From positions 1-35,629 of the forward strand of contig JAEYNI010000309.1 of assembly GCA_023412635.1 (NCBI GenBank): 35,629 bases of DNA, in the 5' to 3' direction. The notes beneath the pieces are model-generated. The model saw nothing but the letters and a program-made list of their open reading frames with translations. It made no database searches and was not told the origin of the DNA. How positions within the stretch are numbered: position 1 is the first letter of the stretch; every line of letters starts with the position of its first letter. Origin of the DNA: Bacillota bacterium (GTDB lineage: Bacteria > Bacillota > Clostridia > Acetivibrionales > DSM-1351). The translations under genes and the position numbers were made by a program. Of the stretch, positions 18,267 to 27,220 are shown one piece after another.

Positions 18267-19997
18267 ATGAAACGGTTTGCATCACTAGTTTTAGCAGCGG
18301 CAGTAGCAGTATCAATGTCCGCTTGCGGTAAGAGCAGTGAATCAAGCAACAGTACACAAGCGTCTACAAGCAGTGCACCATCCACAACTGCAGATGCATC
18401 AACGGGTAGCACTTTACCTGTTCTTTCACCTGATAGCCCAGTGGAACTCAGCATTTGGATTACCACAAACCAAGCTGCTCCAAACGCTGACAACAAGCTT
18501 TCAAAGCTCTTGAAGGAAAAGCTGGGTGTTACTCTTAATTATGAAATAATAACTCCGGATAAACAGGACGAAAAGATGGGTGTCGCTCTTGCCGGTGGTG
18601 AATTCCCGGATTTACTTGGTGTTACTGATCAAAACGCACGTATGGTTACAGGTGGTGCTTTTATACCACTGGATGAATATTTAACTCCAGAGGGTGCGGG
18701 ACTATTATATGAGCATGTTCAGCCTTATTGGAATAAGATAGCTATTGATGCAGGACAAGGAAAGCATATATATCAGATTCCTAACTACAACCGTTACTAT
18801 GGTGAAATCACTGGAGGTACAAACTTCGGTGCATCAGGTTTCTGGATTCAGAAGGCTGTTTTGGCAGATGCAGGATATCCTGATCTCACAGGTATGACTC
18901 TTGAAAAATATTTTAAGTTAATTGAAGATTATATGAAAAAATATCCAAAGATTGACGGACAGCCAACAGTTGGGTTCGAAATTCTTTGTGCAAATGGAAG
19001 AGAGTTTGGATTAACTAATCCACCTGAATATCTTGCAGGTCACCCAAACAATGGTGGCGTTATTGTTGAAAACGATGTTGCAACAATATTTGCTGACAAG
19101 GATATCGCTAAGAGATATTATAAATTCCTGAATGAAATGAATGCTAAAGGATTGGTTGATAAAGAATCCTTTACACAGACTCTTGACCAGTACCATGCAA
19201 AACTTGCTACAGGTCGCGTACTTGGTATGTATGACCAACGTTGGAGCTTTGGAACCGGTAATGATGCTCTCGTAGCAGCTGGTAAGGATGAACGTACATA
19301 TGTAGCTACAATGCCTACTTATGACGGTATAGAGCCATACTATGCAGACAGAGACGTTATGAACATCAACCAGGGTCTTGGTGTATCTGTAACCTGTAAA
19401 CAACCTGAAGTTGCTGTATCTTTCATAAATACAATATTGTCAGAAGAGTGGCAAAAGATTCTATCTTGGGGTATTGAAGGTGAAGACTATGTGAAGGGTG
19501 CAGACGGTAGATTCTCTAGGACTGAAGAACAGCGTATAAACAACAGAGATCTTGCTTGGAGAGCTTCAAACCAATTAATGGCTCTCAGAGACATAATGCC
19601 TAAGCACAATGGTAGCTTCTCTGATGGAAATGCATATAGTCCAGATGATCAGCCTGAAGAATTCTTTGCTGATTTAAGACCATACGACAAGGAATTTTTA
19701 ACAAAGTACAATAAAAAGACTTGGAGAGCCTTTAACAATCAGCCACCGGAAAACCCTGTTTACTATCCAGCTTGGAACATACCTCTTACTGATGGAAGCG
19801 ATGCTCAGATGGCAGACAGACAGTTAAGGGATACTGCATTACAGTTCCTGCCAAAAGCTATCATGGCTAATCCAGCTGACTTTGAAAAGGTTTGGACTGA
19901 ATACACAACTGCTATTGGCAAAATCAATGTTAAGGCATATGAAGATGTTATTAATGCAGGAATTCAGGATAGAATTAAGAACTGGGCGACTAAGTAA
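18267..19997 (+). CDS. lplA: Extracellular oligosaccharide-binding lipoprotein (LplA-like, ABC importer)
   Basis: A 576-residue solute-binding protein. The signal peptide ends in a lipobox, AVSMSAC, giving lipidated Cys20, then a Ser/Thr/Ala-rich tether to about residue 52. The mature part resembles family-1 sugar-binding proteins of the LplA group, with KLGVTLNYEIITPDK, ALAGGEFPDLLG and IYQIPNYNRYYG. It captures oligosaccharides at the membrane surface and hands them to the two permeases downstream. Given the xylanases in the locus, xylo- or aldouronate oligosaccharides are the likely ligand (inference). No ATPase is encoded here; this family normally uses a shared MsmK-type ATPase. The start ATG 18267 follows AAGGAGG (18254-18260). 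The stop is followed by a hairpin that may reduce read-through into the permease genes. Confidence 0.88.
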   Translation: MKRFASLVLAAAVAVSMSACGKSSESSNSTQASTSSAPSTTADASTGSTLPVLSPDSPVELSIWITTNQAAPNADNKLSKLLKEKLGVTLNYEIITPDKQDEKMGVALAGGEFPDLLGVTDQNARMVTGGAFIPLDEYLTPEGAGLLYEHVQPYWNKIAIDAGQGKHIYQIPNYNRYYGEITGGTNFGASGFWIQKAVLADAGYPDLTGMTLEKYFKLIEDYMKKYPKIDGQPTVGFEILCANGREFGLTNPPEYLAGHPNNGGVIVENDVATIFADKDIAKRYYKFLNEMNAKGLVDKESFTQTLDQYHAKLATGRVLGMYDQRWSFGTGNDALVAAGKDERTYVATMPTYDGIEPYYADRDVMNINQGLGVSVTCKQPEVAVSFINTILSEEWQKILSWGIEGEDYVKGADGRFSRTEEQRINNRDLAWRASNQLMALRDIMPKHNGSFSDGNAYSPDDQPEEFFADLRPYDKEFLTKYNKKTWRAFNNQPPENPVYYPAWNIPLTDGSDAQMADRQLRDTALQFLPKAIMANPADFEKVWTEYTTAIGKINVKAYEDVINAGIQDRIKNWATK

Positions 19998-20027
19998 TTT
20001 TTATTTAATCAATAAAATATAATCTAC

Positions 20028-20055
20028 AAAAAGGGGATGAAAGTCCCCTTTTTTT
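20028..20055 (+). terminator. Intra-operon hairpin between lipoprotein and permease genes
   Basis: AAAAAGGGGA (20028-20037) pairs with TCCCCTTTTT around a 6-base loop, followed by a T run to 20055. It is a canonical intrinsic terminator shape inside an operon. This fits partial termination that gives more binding protein than permease. Confidence 0.8.
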
Positions 20056-20078
20056 AGATAATCGGGAGGTAAAAAAGG

Positions 20079-21041
20079 ATGAGGGCAAAACCGCTGGCTC
20101 TTCCAAGCAAACGCAGGAATATCTGGGGCACCATAATCTCACAGCGTGAGCTGATTATAATGAGTGTGCCTCTCCTGTTATACAAAATATTATTTTCGTA
20201 CGTACCGATAACTGGTTGGACAATGGCATTTCAGAATTTCAAGCCAGCCATAAGAAGTACATGGGATCAACAATGGGTTGGTTTTGATAATTTTGTCAAA
20301 CTATTTACCGGTATAAATGGTGAACGCTTTATACGAGATATTCGAAACACGCTGGCGCAGAGTTTCTTAACCCTTGTAGTTAGCTATATAGGTGCAATAC
20401 TATTGGCATTAATGTTAAACGAGGTTAAAAACATAGGATTCAAACGTATTATTCAGAATATAACATATATGCCACACTTTTTATCGTGGATTATTGTTGC
20501 AGGACTGGTATCGACCGCTCTTGCACTTCCTTCAAGCGGCGGTATTCTTAACATAGTTCTAATGAATCTTCATATAATTGACGAACCTATACAATTTTTA
20601 TCAAAACCGGATTATTTCTGGGGAGTAGTTGCTGGCTCTCACTTATGGAAGGAACTTGGTTGGAATACCATAATATATCTTGCTGCGATGACTGCAATTG
20701 ACCCCGCTCTCTATGAGGCAGCCGATATAGATGGAGCAAACCGCTATCGTAAAATGTGGAATATAACCCTTCCGTCAATTAAACCAACTATAGTTATCCT
20801 GCTCATAATGAGTATCGGTTATATTCTCGAAGCAGGCTTTGAAATTCAGTACTTCCTTGGAAACGGTGTTGTAGTAGAAAAAGCTGAGACAATTGATATT
20901 TTTGTTCTCAGATACGGTATTCAGTTGGGTAATTATTCACTGGCAACTGTAGCCGGTATGTTTAAAACTGTAGTTAGTATTATTTTGATATCATGTGCTA
21001 ACTGGATCGCCGGAAAATTAGGCGAAGAAAAATTAATCTAA
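20079..21041 (+). CDS. lplB: Sugar ABC transporter permease (LplB-like)
   Basis: A 320-residue permease with six predicted helices. The N-terminal part has SVPLLLYKILFSYVPITGW, the start expected for LplB/YteP proteins. The cytoplasmic EAA loop is EAADIDGANRYRKMWNITLP. It forms a heterodimeric channel with the next gene. ATG 20079 is preceded by GGGAGG (20064-20069). It lies 13 bases upstream of the second permease. Confidence 0.9.
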   Translation: MRAKPLALPSKRRNIWGTIISQRELIIMSVPLLLYKILFSYVPITGWTMAFQNFKPAIRSTWDQQWVGFDNFVKLFTGINGERFIRDIRNTLAQSFLTLVVSYIGAILLALMLNEVKNIGFKRIIQNITYMPHFLSWIIVAGLVSTALALPSSGGILNIVLMNLHIIDEPIQFLSKPDYFWGVVAGSHLWKELGWNTIIYLAAMTAIDPALYEAADIDGANRYRKMWNITLPSIKPTIVILLIMSIGYILEAGFEIQYFLGNGVVVEKAETIDIFVLRYGIQLGNYSLATVAGMFKTVVSIILISCANWIAGKLGEEKLI

Positions 21042-21054
21042 GGGGGGAAGATAA

Positions 21055-21966
21055 ATGAAAATAGGCAATAAAAAACTTACCACTGAAAATGTCATTTTTA
21101 CAACTTTTAATACTACTTTTCTAATACTTCTTTCCGTAGCGATGGTATATCCGATGCTAAATACTCTTGCTATATCCTTCAACGAAGGAATGGACACGGT
21201 TCGTGGCGGAATATATCTATGGCCGAGAATATTTTCACTCCAAAGTTACAGTGTTGTATTCAGCATGGACACAATTTATGGAGCGTTTATGATAAGTGTT
21301 GCAAAAACAATAGTAATAGTTGTAACAAACCTTTTCTTTACATCTATGCTGGCTTATACAATTAGCCGGAAAGAGTATGTTTTCAGAAAATCAATAACAA
21401 TTATCTTTGTATTGACAATGTATTTTAATGCAGGTTTGATACCAAACTATATGCTAATTAAAGATCTAAATATGATTAATACATTTTCAGTATATTGGGT
21501 ACCGAATATAATAAGTGCTTTTAACCTTATAGTAATTCGAACCTATATTAAATCCATACCTGAAAGCTTAATTGAATCGGCTAAAATGGACGGTGCTCGC
21601 GAATTTAGAATATTCCTGCAGATAATATTACCTCTGTGTGTTCCAACCCTTGCAACTATTGCACTTTTTGTTGCAGTTGGTTCCTGGAATTCTTGGTTTG
21701 ACACCTTCCTGTACAATTCAGGTCGTCAAAGTTTATCTACACTGCAGTATGAACTTCAAAAACTTCTGGCTAGTTCATTGAATGCAGGTAGCAGTTCTCA
21801 AGCAAGTGGAGTAAATGCTGCTGCTCAAGGAGGCGGTAATGTAACAACGCCACAGTCTATTAGAGCAGCCATCACTATTGTAACTGCAGTACCAATACTG
21901 GTTGTTTATCCATTCCTTCAAAGATATTTTGTTAACGGACTTACGCTTGGAGGAGTAAAAGAATAA
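21055..21966 (+). CDS. ytcP: Sugar ABC transporter permease (YtcP/LplC-like)
   Basis: A 303-residue permease with six predicted helices. Its EAA loop is ESAKMDGAREFRIFLQIILP. The C-terminus ending in FLQRYFVNGLTLGGVKE is typical of YtcP/LplC. An AGGGGGG site precedes ATG 21055. The stop codon TAA overlaps the start codon of the xylanase remnant by one base (TAATG), so that downstream gene was once translationally coupled to the importer. Confidence 0.9.
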   Translation: MKIGNKKLTTENVIFTTFNTTFLILLSVAMVYPMLNTLAISFNEGMDTVRGGIYLWPRIFSLQSYSVVFSMDTIYGAFMISVAKTIVIVVTNLFFTSMLAYTISRKEYVFRKSITIIFVLTMYFNAGLIPNYMLIKDLNMINTFSVYWVPNIISAFNLIVIRTYIKSIPESLIESAKMDGAREFRIFLQIILPLCVPTLATIALFVAVGSWNSWFDTFLYNSGRQSLSTLQYELQKLLASSLNAGSSSQASGVNAAAQGGGNVTTPQSIRAAITIVTAVPILVVYPFLQRYFVNGLTLGGVKE

Positions 21967-22329
21967 TGACTAACAAACTACATGCTGCCTATAGGGATTA
22001 TTTCCCTATAGGCGCTGCAGTAAATCCTGATACTATACAATCACATAAAGAAACTATAATAAATCATTTCTCAGGGGTAACAGCAGAAAATCAAATGAAG
22101 CCCCAATTTCTTCATCCATCAGAACATATTTATAACTTCGAACAGGGAGATATTATTGCAGACTTTGCTGCTGAAAATAATATGCTTCTGAGAGGTCATA
22201 CACAGGGGTGTGTCTGATGATACTACCTGGCTGTCAGATTTTCCGTTCGAGGGACGTAAAAACTGGCCTCTTGTTTTTGATGACGAACAGAAGCCAAAGA
22301 AAGCTTTCGAGAGTATAGTCAATTTCTAA
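21966..22329 (+). pseudogene. Remnant of an intracellular GH10 xylanase with its centre deleted
   Basis: The first 80 codons encode a good GH10 N-terminus without signal peptide: YFPIGAAVNPDTIQ, FSGVTAENQMKPQFLHP and MLLRGHT. Reading then runs into a stop at 22215-22217. In the next frame, 22207-22329 encodes a GH10 C-terminus, GVSDDTTWLSDFPFEGRK then NWPLVFDDEQKPKKAF, ending at TAA 22327-22329. The two fragments total about 120 residues where GH10 needs about 330. Roughly 210 residues are missing, including both catalytic glutamates, and the junction is out of frame. In signal-less form and in position after ytcP it matches the cytoplasmic xylanase of aldouronate-type operons (xynA2 in Paenibacillus). 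It is non-functional as an enzyme. A truncated 83-residue peptide could still be made. Confidence 0.87.
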
Positions 22330-22330
22330 T

Positions 22331-22363
22331 ACATATATAGCTATTTTAACATACATAGCTATT
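22331..22363 (+). repeat. Short direct repeat upstream of the GH8 gene
   Basis: ACATATATAGCTATT (22331-22345) recurs as ACATACATAGCTATT (22349-22363), 14 of 15 identical, with an 18-bp offset. It lies in the 98-base gap between the xylanase remnant and the GH8 gene, so it could be an operator or a replication-slippage scar. Confidence 0.3.
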
Positions 22364-22427
22364 CCTAGTATTCAACTTTAGTAGATCATTTTAGTTTTCA
22401 GTTTATTTATAGAAAGGAAAAATAAAA

Positions 22428-23579
22428 ATGCCTAAAGCTTTTCAAACGGGCAAATATTCAAATCTCTTTACTGAGTACGGGTATTCGGAAGCCGAAGTGG
22501 AACAGCGTTTAAACTCCTCTTTTAGTACGTTATTCTTCGGGAACGATGACCAACGCATTTATCATGAAGCCGGTGACGACATGGGTTACCTTGTAGATAC
22601 AGGAAACATGGACGTCAGAACTGAAGGTCAGAGCTATGGCATGATGATTGCAGTTCAAATGAACCGTAAAGACATATTTGACCGCATATGGAAATGGACA
22701 AGAACATTTATGTATCTTGATAAGGGTAAATATAGGGGTTATTTTGGCTGGTCTGCTCAATTAGATGGAAAAAGAAATTCTGATGGGCCTGCTCCTGACG
22801 GTGAAGAGTTTTTTGCCATGGCACTTCTTTTTGCCGGGAGACGCTGGGGAGACGGTGAAGGCATATTTAATTATTCTCGTGAAGCAAAAAGCATACTTCA
22901 TGAGATGGTTCATAAAAAAATAGACCCCATGTTTGATCCACAAACAAAATTAATTCGCTTTATTCCAAATTGCAATTTTACAGATCCTTCATATCATTTA
23001 CCACATTTTTATGAATTGTTTGCTTTGTGGGGAAATCCTGAAGATGCCGAATTCTTCAGAGATGCCGCAAGGCTTAGCCGTGAACATCTAAGGAAGGCAT
23101 GTCATCCTGAAACAGGGTTATCTGCTGAATATTCCGAATATGACGGTACTCCGCACAATAGAGCAAACCACAATCTTTTTTACAGTGATTCGTACCGTAC
23201 TGGGGCAAATATTGCTCTGGATTATGAATGGTTTGCTGCCGATGAATGGCAATGCTCCCAGGCTGATAGTATCCAGAAATTTTTCGGCGAAACTGTAATA
23301 GGCAAGGAAAATGCAGTTTACCATATTGACGGAACTCCCGTAACAGATAAAAATGAACTCGTGCATGAAGTTGATGGGACTCCCATGGGAGTGCTTCATC
23401 CTATAGGTCTCCTTGCTACCTTGGCACAGTCTTCACTGGCTGCAAAGGGTAAATATAGAGAGAATTTTGTAAGAAAGCTATGGGAACAACCGTTGCGTAC
23501 CGGTAATCGCAGGTATTATGACAACCTTCTGTATTTCTTCGCACTGCTGGCACTTAGCGGTAACTATCGTATTTGGTAA
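22428..23579 (+). CDS. GH8 reducing-end xylose-releasing exo-oligoxylanase (Rex type)
   Basis: A 383-residue enzyme without signal peptide, hence cytoplasmic. GH8 (alpha/alpha)6-barrel features: the general acid is probably E66 in VRTEGQSYGMM, followed by FDRIWKWTRTFM and GYFGWSAQ. The segment SDGPAPDGEEFFAMAL is strongly Rex-like. The general base is probably the Asp of FYSDSYR (D254), though this assignment is less sure. Rex (EC 3.2.1.156) removes one xylose at a time from the reducing end of xylo-oligosaccharides, an inverting reaction. The gene follows the importer and the broken GH10, so it probably processes imported oligosaccharides. ATG 22428 follows AAAGGA. It ends 50 bases before the first secreted xylanase. 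Confidence 0.9.
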   Translation: MPKAFQTGKYSNLFTEYGYSEAEVEQRLNSSFSTLFFGNDDQRIYHEAGDDMGYLVDTGNMDVRTEGQSYGMMIAVQMNRKDIFDRIWKWTRTFMYLDKGKYRGYFGWSAQLDGKRNSDGPAPDGEEFFAMALLFAGRRWGDGEGIFNYSREAKSILHEMVHKKIDPMFDPQTKLIRFIPNCNFTDPSYHLPHFYELFALWGNPEDAEFFRDAARLSREHLRKACHPETGLSAEYSEYDGTPHNRANHNLFYSDSYRTGANIALDYEWFAADEWQCSQADSIQKFFGETVIGKENAVYHIDGTPVTDKNELVHEVDGTPMGVLHPIGLLATLAQSSLAAKGKYRENFVRKLWEQPLRTGNRRYYDNLLYFFALLALSGNYRIW

Positions 23580-23614
23580 TTATTAAACTAATTACAGATA
23601 AATAGGAAATTAAA

Positions 23615-23637
23615 AGGAGGCGAATTTAATTGAGTAG
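23615..23637 (+). promoter_or_regulatory. Ribosome site and TTG start of the first secreted xylanase, identical to the second
   Basis: AGGAGG at 23615-23620 precedes TTG 23630 by 9 bases. The whole 23-base stretch through codon 3 is identical to 27233-27255 before the second xylanase. The match includes the rare start codon and the next codon. Confidence 0.8.
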
Positions 23638-26600
23638 AAGTACCGTATTAAATTTTAAGAAGGCTATTGCGTTGGTTTTGACGTTTGCCTTATTTTTTTC
23701 TCTTTCGGCTGTTACAAATGGTGTAAAAGCTGAAACGACAACGGTCTATCACGAAGCTTTTTCGGATGGTGTAGGAAAAGCTGTACAATCCGGGGGAGCT
23801 GCCCTATCACAAGTTAGCGGTAAGTCTTTTAAAGGAAATGATGACGGGAAGGCTCTATATGTAAGTAAAAGAACAAACAATTGGGATGCTGCTGATTTTA
23901 ATTTCAGCGACATAGGTTTGGTTGATGGAAAAACTTACAACATAACTGTAACAGGTTACGTTGATGCCGATGCTAAAGTTCCTGCTGGTGCACAGGCCTG
24001 GCTTCAGACTGTAGACAGCTACAGCTGGCTGGGCGGAGTTGATTTTACTGCAGGAAAAGAGTTTGCATTATCTGGAATGTATACGGTTGACACTTCCAAG
24101 GACTCAAGACTTCGAGTTCAGTCAAACGACAACGGTAAAACTGTTCCTTTCTACATAGGTGATATTTTAATTACATGCGATAATACAAAAGCTGCAGGTT
24201 CAACACCTGAAAAGGCTTCAGAAGTGACAAATAAGGAAGTTTACCATGAAACCTTTAAAGATGGCAAGGGCATTGCAGCACAGTCCGGCGGAGCATCTCT
24301 GACAGCCGTCAGCGATAAAAAATTTAATGGTAATGATGATGGAAAAGCTTTATATGTAAGTAAAAGGGCCAACAACTGGGATGCTGCCGATTTCAGCTTT
24401 AAAGACACCGGTTTGGTTAACGGCAAGACCTATAACATTACTGTTACCGGTTATGTTGACTCAAATGAAAAGGTACCTTCAGGAGCGCAGGCTTGGCTAC
24501 AGACAGTTGACAGCTATGCGTGGCTTGCAGGAGCTGATTTCAAAGCCGGAGCGGAATTTATACTTATCGGTAAGTATACCGTTGACTCCTCTAAAGATTC
24601 AAAAATCAGAGTTCAGTCTAATGATGCCGGAAAAGCTGTATCTTTCTATATTGGAGACATAGCAATAACCGAAGAGGTTTCAGAAGCACAACAGCCTTCT
24701 GATAAGCCAACTGCCGAGATCTTTAAAGCAATTAATTTTGAGGACAAGACAACTGGCGGATTTACCGGAAGAGCAGGTACTGAAACTTTAACAGTGACCA
24801 ATGAAGCCAATCATACTGACAAAGGCTCATATGCTTTGAAGGTTGAAGGAAGAAGCAATACCTGGCACGGACCGTCTCTTAATGTTGAGAAATATGTTGA
24901 CCAGGGATCAGAATATAAAGTTACTGCCTGGGTAAAACTTATAAGTCCGGCAAGCACTCAGCTACAGCTTTCCACACAGGTAGGCAACGGCAGCAGTGCA
25001 AGTTATATAAATCTTGCACCGCAGACTGTAAGCACAAGTGACGGATGGGTCAAATTCGAGGGAACTTACCGCTACAATAATGTGTCAAGCGGATATATGA
25101 CTATATATGTGGAAAGCTCAAGTGACGCGACTGCATCCTTCTATATAGACGATATAAGCTTTGAGAGTACAGGTTCGGGGAAAATTGCCATCCAGAATGA
25201 TTTAGATCCCATTAAGGATGTATATGCAAAGGATTTCTTAATCGGAAATGCTATATCAGCAGAAGATATGGAAGGTGTCAGACTTGATTTGTTGAAGAAG
25301 CATTTTAATGTTGCAACTGCAGGTAATGCAATGAAACCGGATGCATTGCAGAACACTAAAGGAACATTTACCTTTGATGAAGCCGACAAGCTTGTTGACA
25401 ACGTTCTGGCAGAAGGACTCAAGATGCATGGACATACACTTGTGTGGCATCAGCAGTCACCTGCATGGATGAATACAAAAACAGATGCAAAGGGTAATGC
25501 TGTTCCTCTTGGACGTAAAGAGGCTCTTGATAACCTTAAGACTCATATTAAAACTGTTGTTGAGCATTATGGTGACAAGGTAATTTCATGGGATGTTGTA
25601 AATGAGGCAATGAATGACGATCCTTCTAATCCGTCCGATTGGAAGGCAGCCTTACGTAAAACTCCATGGTTTAATGCTGTAGGTTCAGATTATGTTGAAC
25701 AGGCATTTTTAGCTGCAAGAGAAGTGCTGGATGCACATCCTGATTGGAATGTAAAGCTCTACTACAATGATTATAATGATGACAACCAGAATAAATCCAA
25801 AGCCATATACAGCATGGTTAAAGAATTAAATGACAAGTATGCAAAAACTCACCCTGGTAAACTTCTTATTGATGGAGTAGGTATGCAGGGACACTATATG
25901 GTAAATACCAATCCTGAAAATGTTAAACTTTCGTTGGAGAGATTTATTTCGCTAGGGGTTGAAGTAAGCATAACAGAACTTGATATACAGGCAGGAAGCA
26001 ACTTTGAGCTCTCAGACAAGCTTGCCAATGACCAGGGATATTTGTATGCCCAGTTATTTAAGGTCTTTAAGGCATATTCAAAAAATATCTCACGTGTTAC
26101 ACTTTGGGGAATGGATGATGGAACAAGCTGGAGATCATCAACAAATCCTCTGCTGTTTGATAAGAATCTTCAGGCTAAGCCTGCTTACTATGGCGTAATA
26201 GATCCTGATAAGTACATGAAGGAGAATAAGCCTGCAACACCTAAGAGTTCACAAACAACAACCGCCATGTATGGTACTCCAAAAGTTGATGGTAAAGTTG
26301 ATGCGATTTGGAAAAATGCACCTACAATTCAGATAAATCAGTATCAGATGGCATGGCAGGGTGCCACAGGAACAGCAAAAGTGCTCTGGGATAAGAAGTA
26401 TCTCTACGTCCTGATTCAGGTTAACGATTCCCAGCTCGATAAGAAGAGTGCAAATGCATGGGAACAGGATTCTGTAGAAGTATTTATTGATGAAAACAAT
26501 GGGAAAACCTCATTCTATCAGAATGATGACGGGCAATACAGAGTAAACTTCAAAAATGAAAAGTCCTTTAATCCTACAGGTATATCAAAGGGTTTCGTTT

Positions 26601-26824
26601 CATCAGTTAAAGTTTCCGGAACAAATTACACTGTGGAAATGAAGATACCTTTGAAAACAATAACTGGAGATAACAACAAAAAAATAGGTTTCGATTTACA
26701 GATTAATGATGGTAAAGATGGAGCACGGCAAAGTGTTGCTACGTGGAATGATACTACCGGAAACGCATATCAGGATACGTCAGTGTTTGGTGTTCTTACT
26801 CTGTCAGGGAAAAAAGGGAAATAA
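23630..26824 (+). CDS. Secreted GH10 xylanase with three CBM22-like modules and CBM9
   Basis: A 1064-residue endo-1,4-beta-xylanase. Order: signal peptide (about 1-34); two related beta-sandwich modules (about 39-185 and 204-350) with the shared core GKALYVSKR(T/A)NNWDAADF; a classical CBM22 (about 363-515, GRAGTETLTV and YALKVEGRS); GH10 (about 522-870); CBM9 (about 885-1060, YGTPKVDGKVDAIWKNA, WEQDSVEVFIDENN). The acid/base is E659 in WDVVNEAM and the nucleophile is E783 in SITELDIQ. The usual TAEN substrate motif reads TAGN (G565). There is no dockerin or SLH, so the enzyme should be released. The TTG start has a perfect ribosome site. It probably continues the importer-GH8 transcript, since only 50 bases separate it from GH8. 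It hydrolyses internal bonds in arabino- or glucuronoxylan. Confidence 0.92.
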   Translation: MSRSTVLNFKKAIALVLTFALFFSLSAVTNGVKAETTTVYHEAFSDGVGKAVQSGGAALSQVSGKSFKGNDDGKALYVSKRTNNWDAADFNFSDIGLVDGKTYNITVTGYVDADAKVPAGAQAWLQTVDSYSWLGGVDFTAGKEFALSGMYTVDTSKDSRLRVQSNDNGKTVPFYIGDILITCDNTKAAGSTPEKASEVTNKEVYHETFKDGKGIAAQSGGASLTAVSDKKFNGNDDGKALYVSKRANNWDAADFSFKDTGLVNGKTYNITVTGYVDSNEKVPSGAQAWLQTVDSYAWLAGADFKAGAEFILIGKYTVDSSKDSKIRVQSNDAGKAVSFYIGDIAITEEVSEAQQPSDKPTAEIFKAINFEDKTTGGFTGRAGTETLTVTNEANHTDKGSYALKVEGRSNTWHGPSLNVEKYVDQGSEYKVTAWVKLISPASTQLQLSTQVGNGSSASYINLAPQTVSTSDGWVKFEGTYRYNNVSSGYMTIYVESSSDATASFYIDDISFESTGSGKIAIQNDLDPIKDVYAKDFLIGNAISAEDMEGVRLDLLKKHFNVATAGNAMKPDALQNTKGTFTFDEADKLVDNVLAEGLKMHGHTLVWHQQSPAWMNTKTDAKGNAVPLGRKEALDNLKTHIKTVVEHYGDKVISWDVVNEAMNDDPSNPSDWKAALRKTPWFNAVGSDYVEQAFLAAREVLDAHPDWNVKLYYNDYNDDNQNKSKAIYSMVKELNDKYAKTHPGKLLIDGVGMQGHYMVNTNPENVKLSLERFISLGVEVSITELDIQAGSNFELSDKLANDQGYLYAQLFKVFKAYSKNISRVTLWGMDDGTSWRSSTNPLLFDKNLQAKPAYYGVIDPDKYMKENKPATPKSSQTTTAMYGTPKVDGKVDAIWKNAPTIQINQYQMAWQGATGTAKVLWDKKYLYVLIQVNDSQLDKKSANAWEQDSVEVFIDENNGKTSFYQNDDGQYRVNFKNEKSFNPTGISKGFVSSVKVSGTNYTVEMKIPLKTITGDNNKKIGFDLQINDGKDGARQSVATWNDTTGNAYQDTSVFGVLTLSGKKGK

Positions 26825-26865
26825 CGACACTTTGTCCAAACTACGCAGTAATAAATAATAAGGTC

Positions 26866-26899
26866 TATGGATTGCTGTTTTTTCATACAGCAATCCATA
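26866..26899. terminator. Strong hairpin after the first xylanase
   Basis: TATGGATTGCTGT (26866-26878) pairs perfectly with ACAGCAATCCATA (26887-26899). The 8-base loop contains the T run; none follows the stem. It may stabilise the mRNA 3' end or terminate transcription inefficiently. Confidence 0.6.
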
Positions 26900-27171
26900 A
26901 GACTGAATACTTCCGATGTCGTAGGGTCCTACGTCGACTAATACTCAAGATACGTCAGTTGTATCGGTTAGACAAGCATACTAATATGTCTGAACTAAAT
27001 GTGCTTTCTTACTGTACAAATGGAATAACAATAGCATAAGTTGCTCTCAACACAGATTGAAGCGCCCTGTCTCAGCAGCGATAAGAGCAGTTTTCACTGT
27101 GATTTATTAAAGTCACCCTTTAATTAAGAATTTATCATATTATGTCGACAGATTTTCAAAAAAATGTAAAA

Positions 27172-27200
27172 TTGACAGATCATTATATTCTTTTTGTAAA
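27172..27200 (+). promoter_or_regulatory. Putative promoter of the SLH-anchored xylanase
   Basis: A perfect TTGACA (27172-27177), a 17-base spacer and TGTAAA (27195-27200), which matches the -10 consensus at four of six positions. The predicted transcription start falls inside the palindrome 27202-27220. Confidence 0.45.
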
Positions 27201-27201
27201 T

Positions 27202-27220
27202 TTTATGTATTATACATAAA
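27202..27220. promoter_or_regulatory. 19-bp perfect palindrome at the predicted transcription start
   Basis: TTTATGTAT, a central T, then ATACATAAA. It lies between the promoter candidate and the ribosome site of the second xylanase, and is absent in front of the first. It could be a repressor operator or an mRNA 5' stem. Confidence 0.5.

Noticed and set aside
27043..27110. Possible riboswitch upstream of the second xylanase
   Set aside because: It can fold, but I see none of the conserved cores of c-di-GMP, TPP, glycine or other common riboswitches.
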